Of a stretch of DNA of 53,347 bases, positions 23,312-30,852 are shown piece after piece; positions within the stretch are counted from its first letter, which is position 1, and each line of letters opens with the position of its first letter. The notes beneath the pieces were generated by a model, which saw only the letters and a list, made by a program, of their open reading frames with translations, was not told where the DNA came from and made no database searches. The position numbers and the translations under genes are program-made. Location: assembly GCF_011045025.1 (NCBI RefSeq), contig NZ_JAAKZX010000046.1, positions 1 through 53,347 on the forward strand, read 5' to 3'. The DNA is from Streptomyces ureilyticus. GTDB taxonomy: Bacteria > Actinomycetota > Actinomycetes > Streptomycetales > Streptomycetaceae.

Positions 23312-23335
23312 GTGTGCAAGATGCATCTCGCACAC
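23312..23335. promoter_or_regulatory. Palindromic site upstream of the 81-aa HTH gene
   Basis: GTGTGC, then the inner palindrome GATGCATC, then GCACAC, in a 24-bp symmetrical arrangement. It lies 46 bp before the GTG at 23382. Two copies of GCGCCCCACGTAC flank it (about 23284 and 23345). Likely operator. Confidence 0.5.
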
Positions 23336-23381
23336 CTCGGGGTGCGCCCCACGTACCCACGGCGCGCGGCATCATCACCTC

Positions 23382-23627
23382 GTGGCCTTCACCGTGTACG
23401 ACACCATCCGCGCCCGCGCCCACGCCGTTCTCGCCGCCGCCGACCAGCCGGTCACCAGCGTCGACCTCGCCGCGCTGCTCGGCACCACAGCCCAGCAAGC
23501 AGCCCGAGCACTCAGGCAACTCGAAGCCGAGGGCACAGCCACCCGCACACGGGCCGGCCTGTCCCAGTTCGGGCGCATCCCCGACCAGTGGACTACCGCG
23601 TCACCTGGCCCGCAAAGCCGCCGGTAG
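23382..23627 (+). CDS. Small winged-helix (MarR-like) protein, 81 aa
   Basis: It starts at a GTG. TIRARAHAVLAAADQPVTSVDLAALLGTTAQQAARALRQLEAEGTATRTRAG is a helix-turn-helix with a wing, in the style of MarR/ROK N-termini. It ends in a Pro/Ser-rich tail. A palindrome lies upstream. Probably a local regulator; target unknown. Confidence 0.65.
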   Translation: MAFTVYDTIRARAHAVLAAADQPVTSVDLAALLGTTAQQAARALRQLEAEGTATRTRAGLSQFGRIPDQWTTASPGPQSRR

Positions 23628-23644
23628 CCTGCCCTGCCGCCCGG

Positions 23645-24514
23645 TCACCGCTGCTCCCGCCGGGAAGCACGCCGCGGGCACGAACAGCCGGCCGCCAAAG
23701 CGTGCCCACACCGCAGCGTTCCGGGCCGAGCTGCCGACGCCGTGACCGCCGGCCGCCCATCCACCCGCGCAGCATCCGCCTCCAAGGACTGGATCATCCG
23801 GCGAAGCTCGATCGCACGGCGCTGATCACCCGACCTCTTCGCCGACTTCAGCCTTGCCCGAGTCTCCCGGAGCCGAGCGGCAACCATCGTCTTCCCGGTG
23901 TCGTCCTGCGACTGAGCGGACCGTGGACGCTGCACGGGAGGCACGGGCGGAGCCATAGACCCTGCGGCCGTCACAGGCGCCGTACGAGCCGCTGCAGGCG
24001 GCGTACCGCCCGGGTGCACCTGCGCCCGCAACCGCTCCATCTCCGCCCCCGCGAAACGCTTCATGTCCTTCGCGCACGGCTCGCCGAGCAACGCCAGCAT
24101 CGCTGTCCCGTACGCCGGCGGCTCAGTGCCGAGCAACCGCGCAGCCATCGCCGCCGCACACCACCCGCAGCCCTCCCGCACCGCCGCAGCATGCAACGCC
24201 GCCGCCCCGAACGCGGCCACCACATCCGCCCCCAGCGACGACACCTTGCCCGACGTCGGGGCACCGGGATACGGCCGGAGGAAAGAACGCGCGTCCCGGG
24301 CGAGCTGCACCAGATCCGTGCCCCGCGCCCCGATCCGCGCCAGAGCCGCCGTCTGCCTGGCCCGCCGGAACCGGTCGACCTCGTCCGCATCCAGCCGAGC
24401 CGGACCAGGCCCCGGAAGTTCCTTCAACTCACCCCGGAGGACGGCTTTTCGTACGGCCCATTCGGTGATTCCGAGCCGGTTCGCGGCTGCCCGGATGGCC
24501 ACTTCATCGCTCAT
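23645..24514 (-). CDS. Hypothetical protein with N-terminal excisionase-type HTH, 289 aa
   Basis: The start is taken at the ATG at 24514 (MSDEVAIRAAANRLGITEWAVRKAVLRGEL). The HTH resembles the MerR/Xis type. The middle has HAAAVREGCGWCAAAMAARLLG with a CGWC pair. The C-terminal half is charged (ARLRETRARLKSAKRSGDQRRAIELRRMI) and ends in a CGHALAAGCSC cluster. Last gene of the leftward operon. It could be a phage-type DNA-binding protein. Function unknown. Confidence 0.68.
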   Translation of the reverse strand: MSDEVAIRAAANRLGITEWAVRKAVLRGELKELPGPGPARLDADEVDRFRRARQTAALARIGARGTDLVQLARDARSFLRPYPGAPTSGKVSSLGADVVAAFGAAALHAAAVREGCGWCAAAMAARLLGTEPPAYGTAMLALLGEPCAKDMKRFAGAEMERLRAQVHPGGTPPAAARTAPVTAAGSMAPPVPPVQRPRSAQSQDDTGKTMVAARLRETRARLKSAKRSGDQRRAIELRRMIQSLEADAARVDGRPAVTASAARPGTLRCGHALAAGCSCPRRASRREQR

Positions 24515-24692
24515 GCCGGGGACGGTACGAGCCCCCACCGCATGATCATTCCGGCGGTAGCGCAACCACCGGAACGACCTTCGCGGAAACGCCTCTACGC
24601 TCCCAGCAATGCCGCCCCGTTCAATGCCACGGCGGGGCGGCACCCAAGCGGCCCGCCCCGCTCCTCGTGGTACGGCACCGGGGCAGGCCACC

Positions 24693-24735
24693 GGAGCCCG
24701 CTCCCCCGATTTCTTCGGCCGGGGAAGCGGGCTCC
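24693..24735 (-). terminator. Long hairpin between leftward cassettes
   Basis: GGAGCCCGCT with CCCC inside pairs with GGGG and AGCGGGCTCC around a short loop; a second hairpin lies at 24611-24641 (GCCGCCCCG with CGGGGCGGC). Together they fill the 231-bp gap (24515-24745) after the gene ending at 24746. No gene is seen in the gap. Confidence 0.6.
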
Positions 24736-24745
24736 ACCACGTCCG

Positions 24746-25132
24746 CTACGGCTTCCAGATGCGCTCCGACATCGGCGACCCGTACCGCCTCCACGGACGC
24801 AGTCCACCCGCCGGAGCCACCGGTTCCTCACGCGGACGCCACCCCGACCGAGCCCTCTCCGCAGCAAGCGGACTCGAAAAACCACTCGGCAGCTTCCATC
24901 GCTTCGGCACCTCGGCCCGCTGCTGCGCCCTGCGCTCCGCCACAGCCGCACGCCGCCCCGCCACGTGCTCCTCGTGGACCTTCAGCACGTGCGCACTCTT
25001 CAGGCGCCCGTACGAGGCCGACAGCCGGTCATACTCCGCCATCTCGCCGCGCCGCAGCGCCTTGCCCATCCGGTGGCGCAGCTTCACCAGCTGCTCCTCG
25101 CGCTCGGCCGGGCCCGCCTCACTGGTCGTCAT
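24746..25132 (-). CDS. Hypothetical charged protein, 128 aa
   Basis: The ATG at 25132 lies inside the previous gene (14-bp overlap). Helical and strongly charged (EEQLVKLRHRMGKALRRGEMAEYDRLSASYGRL), then an Arg/Pro-rich tail. Probably works with the upstream HTH protein because they are coupled. No family is recognised. Confidence 0.65.
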   Translation of the reverse strand: MTTSEAGPAEREEQLVKLRHRMGKALRRGEMAEYDRLSASYGRLKSAHVLKVHEEHVAGRRAAVAERRAQQRAEVPKRWKLPSGFSSPLAAERARSGWRPREEPVAPAGGLRPWRRYGSPMSERIWKP

Positions 25133-25745
25133 CGTCGTCGTCCTCCCCATCGAGCAGCGCGTCCGCGTCCACACCCTCGGCGGCCATCATCCGGCGGAAC
25201 TCGGCCTCACGCTTGGCCTGCTCGGCGTCCACCACCGGCTGCTCGACCACCGGCGCCGGCGCCGGCAACGGCTCACCCAGCAGCGCAGCCTCAGCCGCAC
25301 GCAACGCCAACACCCGCCGCTCCTCATCAAGCTGCAACACCGAAACCACCGCCGCCACCGCCTCGGCCACCGTCTCGCCCTCGACGTCGCTACGCCGCTC
25401 CAACGACACCCTCAGCGGCTCCGTGGCATCCAACCCCCACAGCTTCCGACGAGACTCGGAAAGCTTCGTCAGCCGGTCGATCGCCTTCAGCTTCAAATCA
25501 CCCGTATCCGCAGCAGCGAGCACCCCGTATGCAAGGCGAGTCAAATCGTTCAGCCGGGCCGTCTCCAGACTCCGCCACTCCTCCGCGGCCGGAGTGACGA
25601 GCTCGGCGATCGCGGCCGTGATCCGATCGGCCACACCCTGATGGGACAGCCCCACCCTCGACGCGATGGCACGCAAACTCAGGCCGGCGCAGCGGAGACG
25701 GAGAATCTCCTCGTCCCGCTCGGCACGCTCGGGATCGGTCTTCAT
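25119..25745 (-). CDS. Homeodomain-like HTH protein, phage-type, 208 aa
   Basis: I chose the ATG at 25745, 6 nt after GGAGGTGAGC; the open frame extends upstream without a site. The N-terminus (EEILRLRCAGLSLRAIASRVGLSHQGVADRITAAIAEL) is a resolvase/homeodomain-like HTH, as in phage small terminase or Nu1-type proteins. The middle is helical and the C-terminus very acidic (seven Asp in a row near the end). DNA-binding role inferred. Confidence 0.72.
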   Translation of the reverse strand: MKTDPERAERDEEILRLRCAGLSLRAIASRVGLSHQGVADRITAAIAELVTPAAEEWRSLETARLNDLTRLAYGVLAAADTGDLKLKAIDRLTKLSESRRKLWGLDATEPLRVSLERRSDVEGETVAEAVAAVVSVLQLDEERRVLALRAAEAALLGEPLPAPAPVVEQPVVDAEQAKREAEFRRMMAAEGVDADALLDGEDDDDDDQ

Positions 25746-25789
25746 CAGGCTCACCTCCAGTTGACACAGACACGTTGACACGCGCGAAA

Positions 25790-25822
25790 GGCCCGGCCCT
25801 CCCGCACAGGGAAGACCGGGCC
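25790..25822 (-). terminator. Intercistronic hairpin GGCCCGG/CCGGGCC
   Basis: A 7-bp stem with a 19-nt loop that includes GGAAGA. It lies between the stop at 25845 and the start at 25745, one of a family of similar hairpins in this operon. Confidence 0.55.
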
Positions 25823-25844
25823 CCAAGGCACACAGCTCAGCCGG

Positions 25845-26213
25845 TCACCGAATCTCCTTCGGGACGACCAGCCGGTGCGGATGATAGGTGCCTTCAGCGT
25901 CGTCCTCGAAAGCATGGGTCAAGTTGTAAGCGAGCTGCCGAACGAAGTCGCCAAGGTCGTCCCACAGGTCGGCCCAGCCGTCATCGAGCGGGTAAGTGCG
26001 CTCAATCCAGACCTCAAGAGCACGCCCGCACCGCCCCTTATGGGCGACGTAGACGGGTGTCTGCCGGTGCGGTCCGGGGTCGCCGTCGCGGCCGATGGTC
26101 GTCGCCCAGGTGACGATGCCTTCGCTGACGACCTGCTTGCGACAGATGTCGCAGACGAACGCCGGACAGTTCATGGCCTCCGGCGGGCCGGAACGGGCGA
26201 CGTACTCAATCAC
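25845..26213 (-). CDS. Hypothetical protein with Cys-rich N-terminus, 122 aa
   Basis: The GTG at 26213 overlaps the previous gene by 8 bp. CPAFVCDICRKQV and a later HKGRCG suggest a zinc site (C, CxxC and C). The second half is acidic and aromatic (LDDGWADLWDDLGDFVRQLAYNL). Ends PKEIR. No family is recognised. Confidence 0.68.
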   Translation of the reverse strand: MIEYVARSGPPEAMNCPAFVCDICRKQVVSEGIVTWATTIGRDGDPGPHRQTPVYVAHKGRCGRALEVWIERTYPLDDGWADLWDDLGDFVRQLAYNLTHAFEDDAEGTYHPHRLVVPKEIR

Positions 26214-26487
26214 GAGACACCTTCCGGTCCTCCGGATGCGGGTAGTAGACGGTCGTCTCGGCTGTGTCCGGGTGCTCGCGGAACAGGGTGCTGTCGAGGG
26301 TGTGGCGGGCCTGATCGATAGCGCGCACGGCATCATCCAGCTTCTGAGCCGGTGCCGCTTCAAGTCCCGATCGAGGGTAGGCACCCTTCAGCTGGACGGA
26401 GCGGCGGGTGAGCTCGTCACGGATGGCAGCAAGAGTGCGGCCCATGTCGGCGTGCTCGTCGTGGGTGAAGCGCGGTTTCTTGGTCAC
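26206..26487 (-). CDS. Hypothetical protein, 93 aa
   Basis: GTG at 26487, preceded by AGGAG. Helical and basic-acidic mixed (HADMGRTLAAIRDELTRRSVQL, KLDDAVRAIDQARHTLDS). It resembles small phage and AICE proteins of unknown role. Overlaps the next gene. Confidence 0.65.
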   Translation of the reverse strand: MTKKPRFTHDEHADMGRTLAAIRDELTRRSVQLKGAYPRSGLEAAPAQKLDDAVRAIDQARHTLDSTLFREHPDTAETTVYYPHPEDRKVSRD

Positions 26488-26514
26488 GGGGCGATTCTCC
26501 TGATGGACTTGGGG

Positions 26515-26545
26515 CGGCCGGCCCCGATTCGTGCGGGGCCGGCCG
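26515..26545 (-). terminator. Intercistronic hairpin CGGCCGGCCCCG
   Basis: A perfect 12-bp stem with a 7-nt loop, between the stop at 26558 and the start at 26487. Confidence 0.55.
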
Positions 26546-26557
26546 ATTACGTGCGGC

Positions 26558-26755
26558 TCAGTCGTGCGTCTCCAGCCCGAGCTCGACCGCCCGGAACGTG
26601 ATCGCCGACTCGACCATGCAGGCAGCCACACGGAGCCTCCACACCTCCGAGCCGAGCTCCACTGGGCCCACGCTGCCGAGCATCTCCCGGTACTCCTCCA
26701 GCAGCCGACGCTCCTCGGCCACGTCCTCGGCGGTGTGCAGGTGGCTCATGACCAC
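26558..26755 (-). CDS. Hypothetical protein, 65 aa
   Basis: I prefer the GTG at 26755 (AGGAG 9-10 nt upstream) over the ATG two codons on. Helical: LHTAEDVAEERRLLEEYREMLGSVG, then VWRLRVAACMVESAITFRAVELGLE. No motif is recognised. Confidence 0.62.
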   Translation of the reverse strand: MVMSHLHTAEDVAEERRLLEEYREMLGSVGPVELGSEVWRLRVAACMVESAITFRAVELGLETHD

Positions 26756-26768
26756 GGTGCTGCTCCTC

Positions 26769-27116
26769 TCACACCGCTGCGCGCAGCTCGTCCACACGAC
26801 GCAGCAAAAGATCCACATGGCAGCGTTCATAGAGCGGGCACCGGCACGCGAACCGCACCCCGTCCGGCTCCGTCGCCGCCTGCCGCACAATCTCCGGGTG
26901 CTCGTCGAGGTGGACGGCGTACAGCGTCAGGGCCTCATCCAGGTCATGCACACGGCCGCGGCACGTCCGCTTACACACGCCGACCGCGTGCGGGTTGGCG
27001 TACAGGGAGCGGGCGTGCCCGGGTGCCTCCCGCATAGCCCAGACGGCGCCGACGGGGACGTTGGGGCTGTACCTGCTGCCGCCGACCTGTACGCGGCGGG
27101 GGTGAGCGATGGGCAT
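26769..27116 (-). CDS. Hypothetical Cys-containing protein, 115 aa
   Basis: ATG at 27116 after AAGGAG. It contains VGVCKRTCRGRVHDLDEAL and later FACRCPLYERCHVDLLLRR, so two Cys clusters could bind a metal. N-terminal GAVWAMREAPGHARSL. No family is recognised, but the Cys spacing (C..C, CxC..C) is worth a profile search. Confidence 0.65.
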   Translation of the reverse strand: MPIAHPRRVQVGGSRYSPNVPVGAVWAMREAPGHARSLYANPHAVGVCKRTCRGRVHDLDEALTLYAVHLDEHPEIVRQAATEPDGVRFACRCPLYERCHVDLLLRRVDELRAAV

Positions 27117-27145
27117 CGGAGTCTCCTTCGTGGTTGTCTGAGGGA

Positions 27146-27174
27146 GGCCGGGCCCGATAACCGCGGGCCCGGCC
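27146..27174 (-). terminator. Intercistronic hairpin GGCCGGGCCCG
   Basis: A perfect 11-bp stem with a 7-nt loop, between the stop at 27188 and the start at 27116. Confidence 0.55.
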
Positions 27175-27187
27175 GATGTTGTGCGGG

Positions 27188-27697
27188 TCAGGCCGGGTCG
27201 ACCCAGAACATGCCGTCCACGTGCCGGTAACCGCCGGCCGGGGCGAGGCTCCCGTACGGGTAGCCGTTCTCGTCCTTGCCGAGGCAGTGCTCAGCGAGAG
27301 CCGAGTGAAGGGCACGGCCCGCGTTCTGGACGGCGACCAGCTCGAGGCCGAGGAACCGCACCGCGGCGGGGCTGAAGTCGCCCTCGTCGTCGCGGGGAAG
27401 CCCGTCCAGCTTGAGGACGGTGTACGCCTCCGACCACTCGCTGAGCATGCGGAAATGGGCGCGGACCATACCGACCGCGTCCGCCTGCCCGAACTCCTTC
27501 GAGTAGGCGTAGATGCCGTCGGCGTCCAGGCCGCTGACGGCGTCGGGGATGCCCTGGTTATCCCGCGTATAACGAACGATGGCGTCGAGCTCGACCGCGG
27601 TGAACGGGTCGGCCCCGTACTGGCAGTGGTCGAGGGTGTCGGCGATCTGCTGGAGGATCTCCTCGTCGGTGAGCTCGGGGAGTTCGGTGAGCTTCAC
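27188..27697 (-). CDS. Hypothetical acidic protein, 169 aa
   Basis: The ATG overlaps the previous stop (ATGA). Acidic and globular-looking: LPELTDEEILQQIADTL, GIPDAVSGLDADGIYAYSKEF, and the C-terminus HVDGMFWVDPA. No catalytic motif is recognised. Coupled to the two upstream genes. Confidence 0.7.
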   Translation of the reverse strand: MKLTELPELTDEEILQQIADTLDHCQYGADPFTAVELDAIVRYTRDNQGIPDAVSGLDADGIYAYSKEFGQADAVGMVRAHFRMLSEWSEAYTVLKLDGLPRDDEGDFSPAAVRFLGLELVAVQNAGRALHSALAEHCLGKDENGYPYGSLAPAGGYRHVDGMFWVDPA

Positions 27698-27981
27698 GGT
27701 GCTTCTCCTTGTTCGGGTTGGCCGGCCGCGGTTGCGGCCGGAAGCTGGTGGTCGTGCTGCTCGTCGCCCTGGCCGCCGTCGTCGAGGTCGTCCTCGTCGG
27801 CCTCGAGCTGCTCGGCGTCGGCGAGCCGGCGGAGCTTCTGCGCGTGCCGTCTCGCCAACCCGGCGCGGCGGGCGGTCGACAGTTCATCGCGGCGCTCCCG
27901 CGCGGCCTGGACCTTGATGCGGGCTGCGGCGATCCGCTGCTGGACCGCCTGCTCGACAGCGGACGTGGTCGGCTCGGTCAC
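27694..27981 (-). CDS. Coiled-coil small protein, 95 aa
   Basis: The GTG overlaps the previous stop. A long charged helix (AVQQRIAAARIKVQAARERRDELSTARR and on) turns into an acidic Asp/Gly/Gln/His tail. Probably a coiled coil. No function assigned. Confidence 0.65.
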   Translation of the reverse strand: MTEPTTSAVEQAVQQRIAAARIKVQAARERRDELSTARRAGLARRHAQKLRRLADAEQLEADEDDLDDGGQGDEQHDHQLPAATAAGQPEQGEAP

Positions 27982-28370
27982 GACGGCACCGATCCGAAGG
28001 CAGGAATGCCCGCGGGCCCCGGAATCACATCGACGGTCACCGACGTGCTCCAACCGTCTTCATCAACGTCCCCGGCCCCCTGCTCCCAGCGGAACTTCGT
28101 CGCGTGCGTGACGGCCCCGGAATCGCTCAGGAACAGCGGCTCCACCTGGGTCTCGCGGGATCCACCCCGGAACATCGCGTCGACCAGAGCCCAGCCGATC
28201 AGCGGGAAGATCTGGCGAGTGTCGTGCGTGGTCTCCTTCGTCTTGCGGTTGTGCTGCGACACCTGGGTGCCGACGAACCATCCTTCGGGTGCGGGGATCA
28301 GGGAGAGGATCTTGCCGCCGTAGCGGATCCCGTTCTCGTGGTCTTCAACGGCGTTGCGGTTGTCGGACAT
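27978..28370 (-). CDS. Hypothetical protein, 130 aa
   Basis: ATG at 28370 with AAGGAG. Beta-rich: ILSLIPAPEGWFVGTQVSQ, then FPLIGWALVDAMFRGG, LFLSDSGAVTHATKFRWE. Looks like a compact phage early-type protein. Its start lies inside the end of the upstream gene (73-bp overlap). Confidence 0.7.
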   Translation of the reverse strand: MSDNRNAVEDHENGIRYGGKILSLIPAPEGWFVGTQVSQHNRKTKETTHDTRQIFPLIGWALVDAMFRGGSRETQVEPLFLSDSGAVTHATKFRWEQGAGDVDEDGWSTSVTVDVIPGPAGIPAFGSVPS

Positions 28371-28714
28371 TGGGTCTCCTTGGTCGGGAATGCGGCTACG
28401 GGCCAGCCGCCGGGGCGCCTGCCGCTGCGGCGCTCCTGGGGGCGGGCACCGGGTCGGTTGCGTGCGTCGCGGAACCAGCAGGCGACGAGCGCGGCTTGCT
28501 GCCAGCCGAGCGCGTTGTAGAGCGGTCGTATGGCGGTGTGGAGGTCGCTGCCACCGGGCTGGCCGTACACGTACGAGCGGAGCGCCGTGGCTACGTCGAG
28601 GGCGCGTGTCCAGCCGAGTTCGCGGGCGAGGTCGAGGGCGAAGTCTGCGTAGACGTACTCGTCGTCTTCGTGGATGCGCTCGGCCTGGAGGACCCAGCCC
28701 TTGACGTCGATCAC
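28298..28714 (-). CDS. Hypothetical protein, 138 aa, with long overlap into the next gene
   Basis: GTG at 28714 after GGAG. The core (WVLQAERIHEDDEYVYADFALDLARELGWTRALDVATALRSYVYG, then LYNALGWQQAALVACWF) looks real. The last 30 or so residues are low-complexity Thr/Arg/Pro and overlap the next gene by 73 bp, so the native end may be earlier and a frameshift is possible. It follows the large inverted repeat at 28762. Confidence 0.62.
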   Translation of the reverse strand: MIDVKGWVLQAERIHEDDEYVYADFALDLARELGWTRALDVATALRSYVYGQPGGSDLHTAIRPLYNALGWQQAALVACWFRDARNRPGARPQERRSGRRPGGWPVAAFPTKETQCPTTATPLKTTRTGSATAARSSP

Positions 28715-28761
28715 GGGGTCTCCGTTCAGTGCGGCTTGTCGGCTGCTGCTGCTTGCTTGAA

Positions 28762-28856
28762 GCGGCCTGCAAGGGCTGCAAGGGGCAAAAGGAAACTTCT
28801 TCAAGTGCGCGCTTAGGCCACTTTTCCCCCTGACCCTTGCAGCCCTTGCAGGCCGC
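28762..28856. repeat. Perfect 23-bp inverted repeat of CTGCAAGGG 9-mers (candidate replication origin)
   Basis: Left arm 28762-28784 and right arm 28834-28856 are exact complements. Each arm contains two tandem CTGCAAGGG units (as complement on the right). The 49-bp centre has further pairing (GGGGCAAAAG near CACTTTTCCCC, and ACTT-CTTC-AAGT). It lies 28 bp after the primase stop, in the only large gap of this operon part. Confidence 0.75.
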
Positions 28857-28884
28857 GATGTCTACACCATCTGACCTGCGGTTT

Positions 28885-30852
28885 TCAGTGAGGCTGCTCG
28901 AAGAGCCGTTCTTCCTCGACGCGCTCCCGCTCGGCGAGATCGGCCTCCGTGACGAACCGAACGCCGACCCACGCCATGTATCGCGGCTTGACCAGAGCCC
29001 ATGCAGAACTCCAGCCCGAATCATCCCTATTCGCTGGGCGCGAGAGGCCGCCCAGGCTCTGGCTCACCTGACGCTTCTCGACCCCGGCCCGGACCGTGCA
29101 GTCGTGCTTGCCGAACCGGTTCCCGATGGTGTTGTCAGCCCACGCCGTCTTGCGGAGATCCTTGAGAAAACCGTTCAGGTCGTCCGTCAACTCGTTGGCG
29201 ATGATGTGGGCGTTCGGGTCCGCCATCAGACGCTCGGCCCAGTAACGGACCACCATGTCCGACTCGGCGCGCCACTCCTCCGTAGCGGACACCACCTCGG
29301 CAGGCGGCTCGGGCAGCCTGCGTCCCGACTGATACCAGCGGACCGCACCGGCGATCAGCCACGCCAGCAGCGCCTCACGCTGTTCACGTCCGGCCATCCG
29401 GTCCTTCAGCCCGCTGTCACCCCGCCGCTCGTTAGGCCCGGCGGGCTCACCCGAGACGTACTTGAACGGGAACGGCACCCGCGCCAGGCGCCGCCATGTA
29501 CCCCAGTCCGTCTCGGCGACCTGCGGCTTGTAGTTCGTCGTCAGGATGATCGAGTGGCTCGACAGCCACGTCACCTCCCTCCGGTACAGATGCCGGGAAG
29601 TGACGGTGGGCGTGCCGACCGACTTCTTCAGCTGGGTGACATTCAGGTGGGCACCCTCAGGTAGCTCCTCGACGAACACCAGGCGGGCTCCCTTGAGTGC
29701 CATCCGTTCTTCCTTGGCGTCCTTGTCGCCGAGTAGCACGCTGTCGGAAAGCTGCCTGATGGCGCCGCGGCCGGTGGCCCCTCCGAGGGCGGCGATGAGG
29801 CCGGCGATGAGACTCGACTTGCCGTTGCTGCCCTCACCGTGGAGGAGACGGAGGCGGTCGTCGTCCGGCGGATGGCCGGTGATGCCCTGCCCGAGATACG
29901 CATTGGTGTAGTCGGCCACGGCTGGTGCCATGGCAGAGAGCGCGACATCGACGTCCGCATGGCGCGCCCCGGGAACGTACCGGGTGGGCACGTAGGTGGT
30001 GAGGTAGCGGGTGTGGTCGTGCCGGTGCAGTTTCCCGGTCCGCAGGTCCACTACTCCGTTTTCCACGGTGAGCACGTCCGGGTCTGCGTCGAACAGTTTG
30101 CCGTCCACAGACGTGCGGCCCTTGGCGAGCGCCGTGATCGCGTTGACGCGGGTCCTAGACAGCAGCGTGGTCAACTCGTCAGGCCGGGCACCCATGGTGG
30201 GTTCCCTGATTTCGCTTGCGACCCAACCGCGCAGGTAGATGCGGACCTGTTCGATCGCGATGCTCTCGTCTACCGCTTCCCACACCTTTCCGTCCCACTG
30301 CATCCATCCGAACGCGGACGAGAAGCAAAGCCGTCCGTCCATGCAGCGGTTCGCGATGTGGTCGGCCATGAGGGCATCAGACAGGGCGTATTCGGTGGGC
30401 ATGCCGCCGTGGGTGCGCTGAGCTTGGGCGCGCTCCCCTTCGGCCTTCCGTGCCCTCTCCGATGCGCGCCGAGCCTGTTCCGCGGTCAGGATCGCGTCCC
30501 ACTCGGCCGCCGAGCAGAGCGAGCCACGCTCATGCTTGGTGATGATCCGGCGGTAGGTGAGGAGCTGCAGTTCTCCCTGAGGCGCGAGCCATGCGATCAG
30601 CTTCGCGACGTAGGCGAGCCGCTCGTCTTCGGCGAGCTTCGAGATGTACTTGATCTCGGCCTGCGGGTCGCCGAAAGCGGCGTTGTCGTCGTCGCCCCAT
30701 GTCTCGTCGGGTTCCTCGGCAATCGGCTCGCTGTCGGGCTCGCTGAACGAGTGGTCATCGACCCCGCCGGGCCCGTGCGCCTCTGGGCTCAGACCGCACT
30801 GCGCGCAGCCAGCGGGGAGGCCATCGAATGGGCTTGTCTCGTGCATGGTCAC
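28885..30852 (-). CDS. P4-type primase/helicase (D5_N, SF3 NTPase)
   Basis: 655 aa. I prefer the GTG at 30852, overlapping the upstream stop and about 10 nt after AGGAG. The first 230 residues have a CAQC pair and an acidic region, with no visible prim-pol signature. The D5_N region (VENGVVDLRTGKLHRHDHTRYLTTYVP) precedes the superfamily 3 helicase: Walker A LHGEGSNGKSSL, Walker B FVEELPEG, and the sensor strand SIILTTNYKPQV. It would unwind and perhaps prime the element's origin. Usual AICE initiators RepSA/RepAM are absent, so this is the probable replication protein. Confidence 0.88.
   Translation of the reverse strand: MTMHETSPFDGLPAGCAQCGLSPEAHGPGGVDDHSFSEPDSEPIAEEPDETWGDDDNAAFGDPQAEIKYISKLAEDERLAYVAKLIAWLAPQGELQLLTYRRIITKHERGSLCSAAEWDAILTAEQARRASERARKAEGERAQAQRTHGGMPTEYALSDALMADHIANRCMDGRLCFSSAFGWMQWDGKVWEAVDESIAIEQVRIYLRGWVASEIREPTMGARPDELTTLLSRTRVNAITALAKGRTSVDGKLFDADPDVLTVENGVVDLRTGKLHRHDHTRYLTTYVPTRYVPGARHADVDVALSAMAPAVADYTNAYLGQGITGHPPDDDRLRLLHGEGSNGKSSLIAGLIAALGGATGRGAIRQLSDSVLLGDKDAKEERMALKGARLVFVEELPEGAHLNVTQLKKSVGTPTVTSRHLYRREVTWLSSHSIILTTNYKPQVAETDWGTWRRLARVPFPFKYVSGEPAGPNERRGDSGLKDRMAGREQREALLAWLIAGAVRWYQSGRRLPEPPAEVVSATEEWRAESDMVVRYWAERLMADPNAHIIANELTDDLNGFLKDLRKTAWADNTIGNRFGKHDCTVRAGVEKRQVSQSLGGLSRPANRDDSGWSSAWALVKPRYMAWVGVRFVTEADLAERERVEEERLFEQPH

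Noticed and set aside
23312..25597. Long + strand frame of 761 codons opposite the leftward operon
   Set aside because: Antisense to three well-supported leftward genes and rich in Pro/Arg/Ser only.
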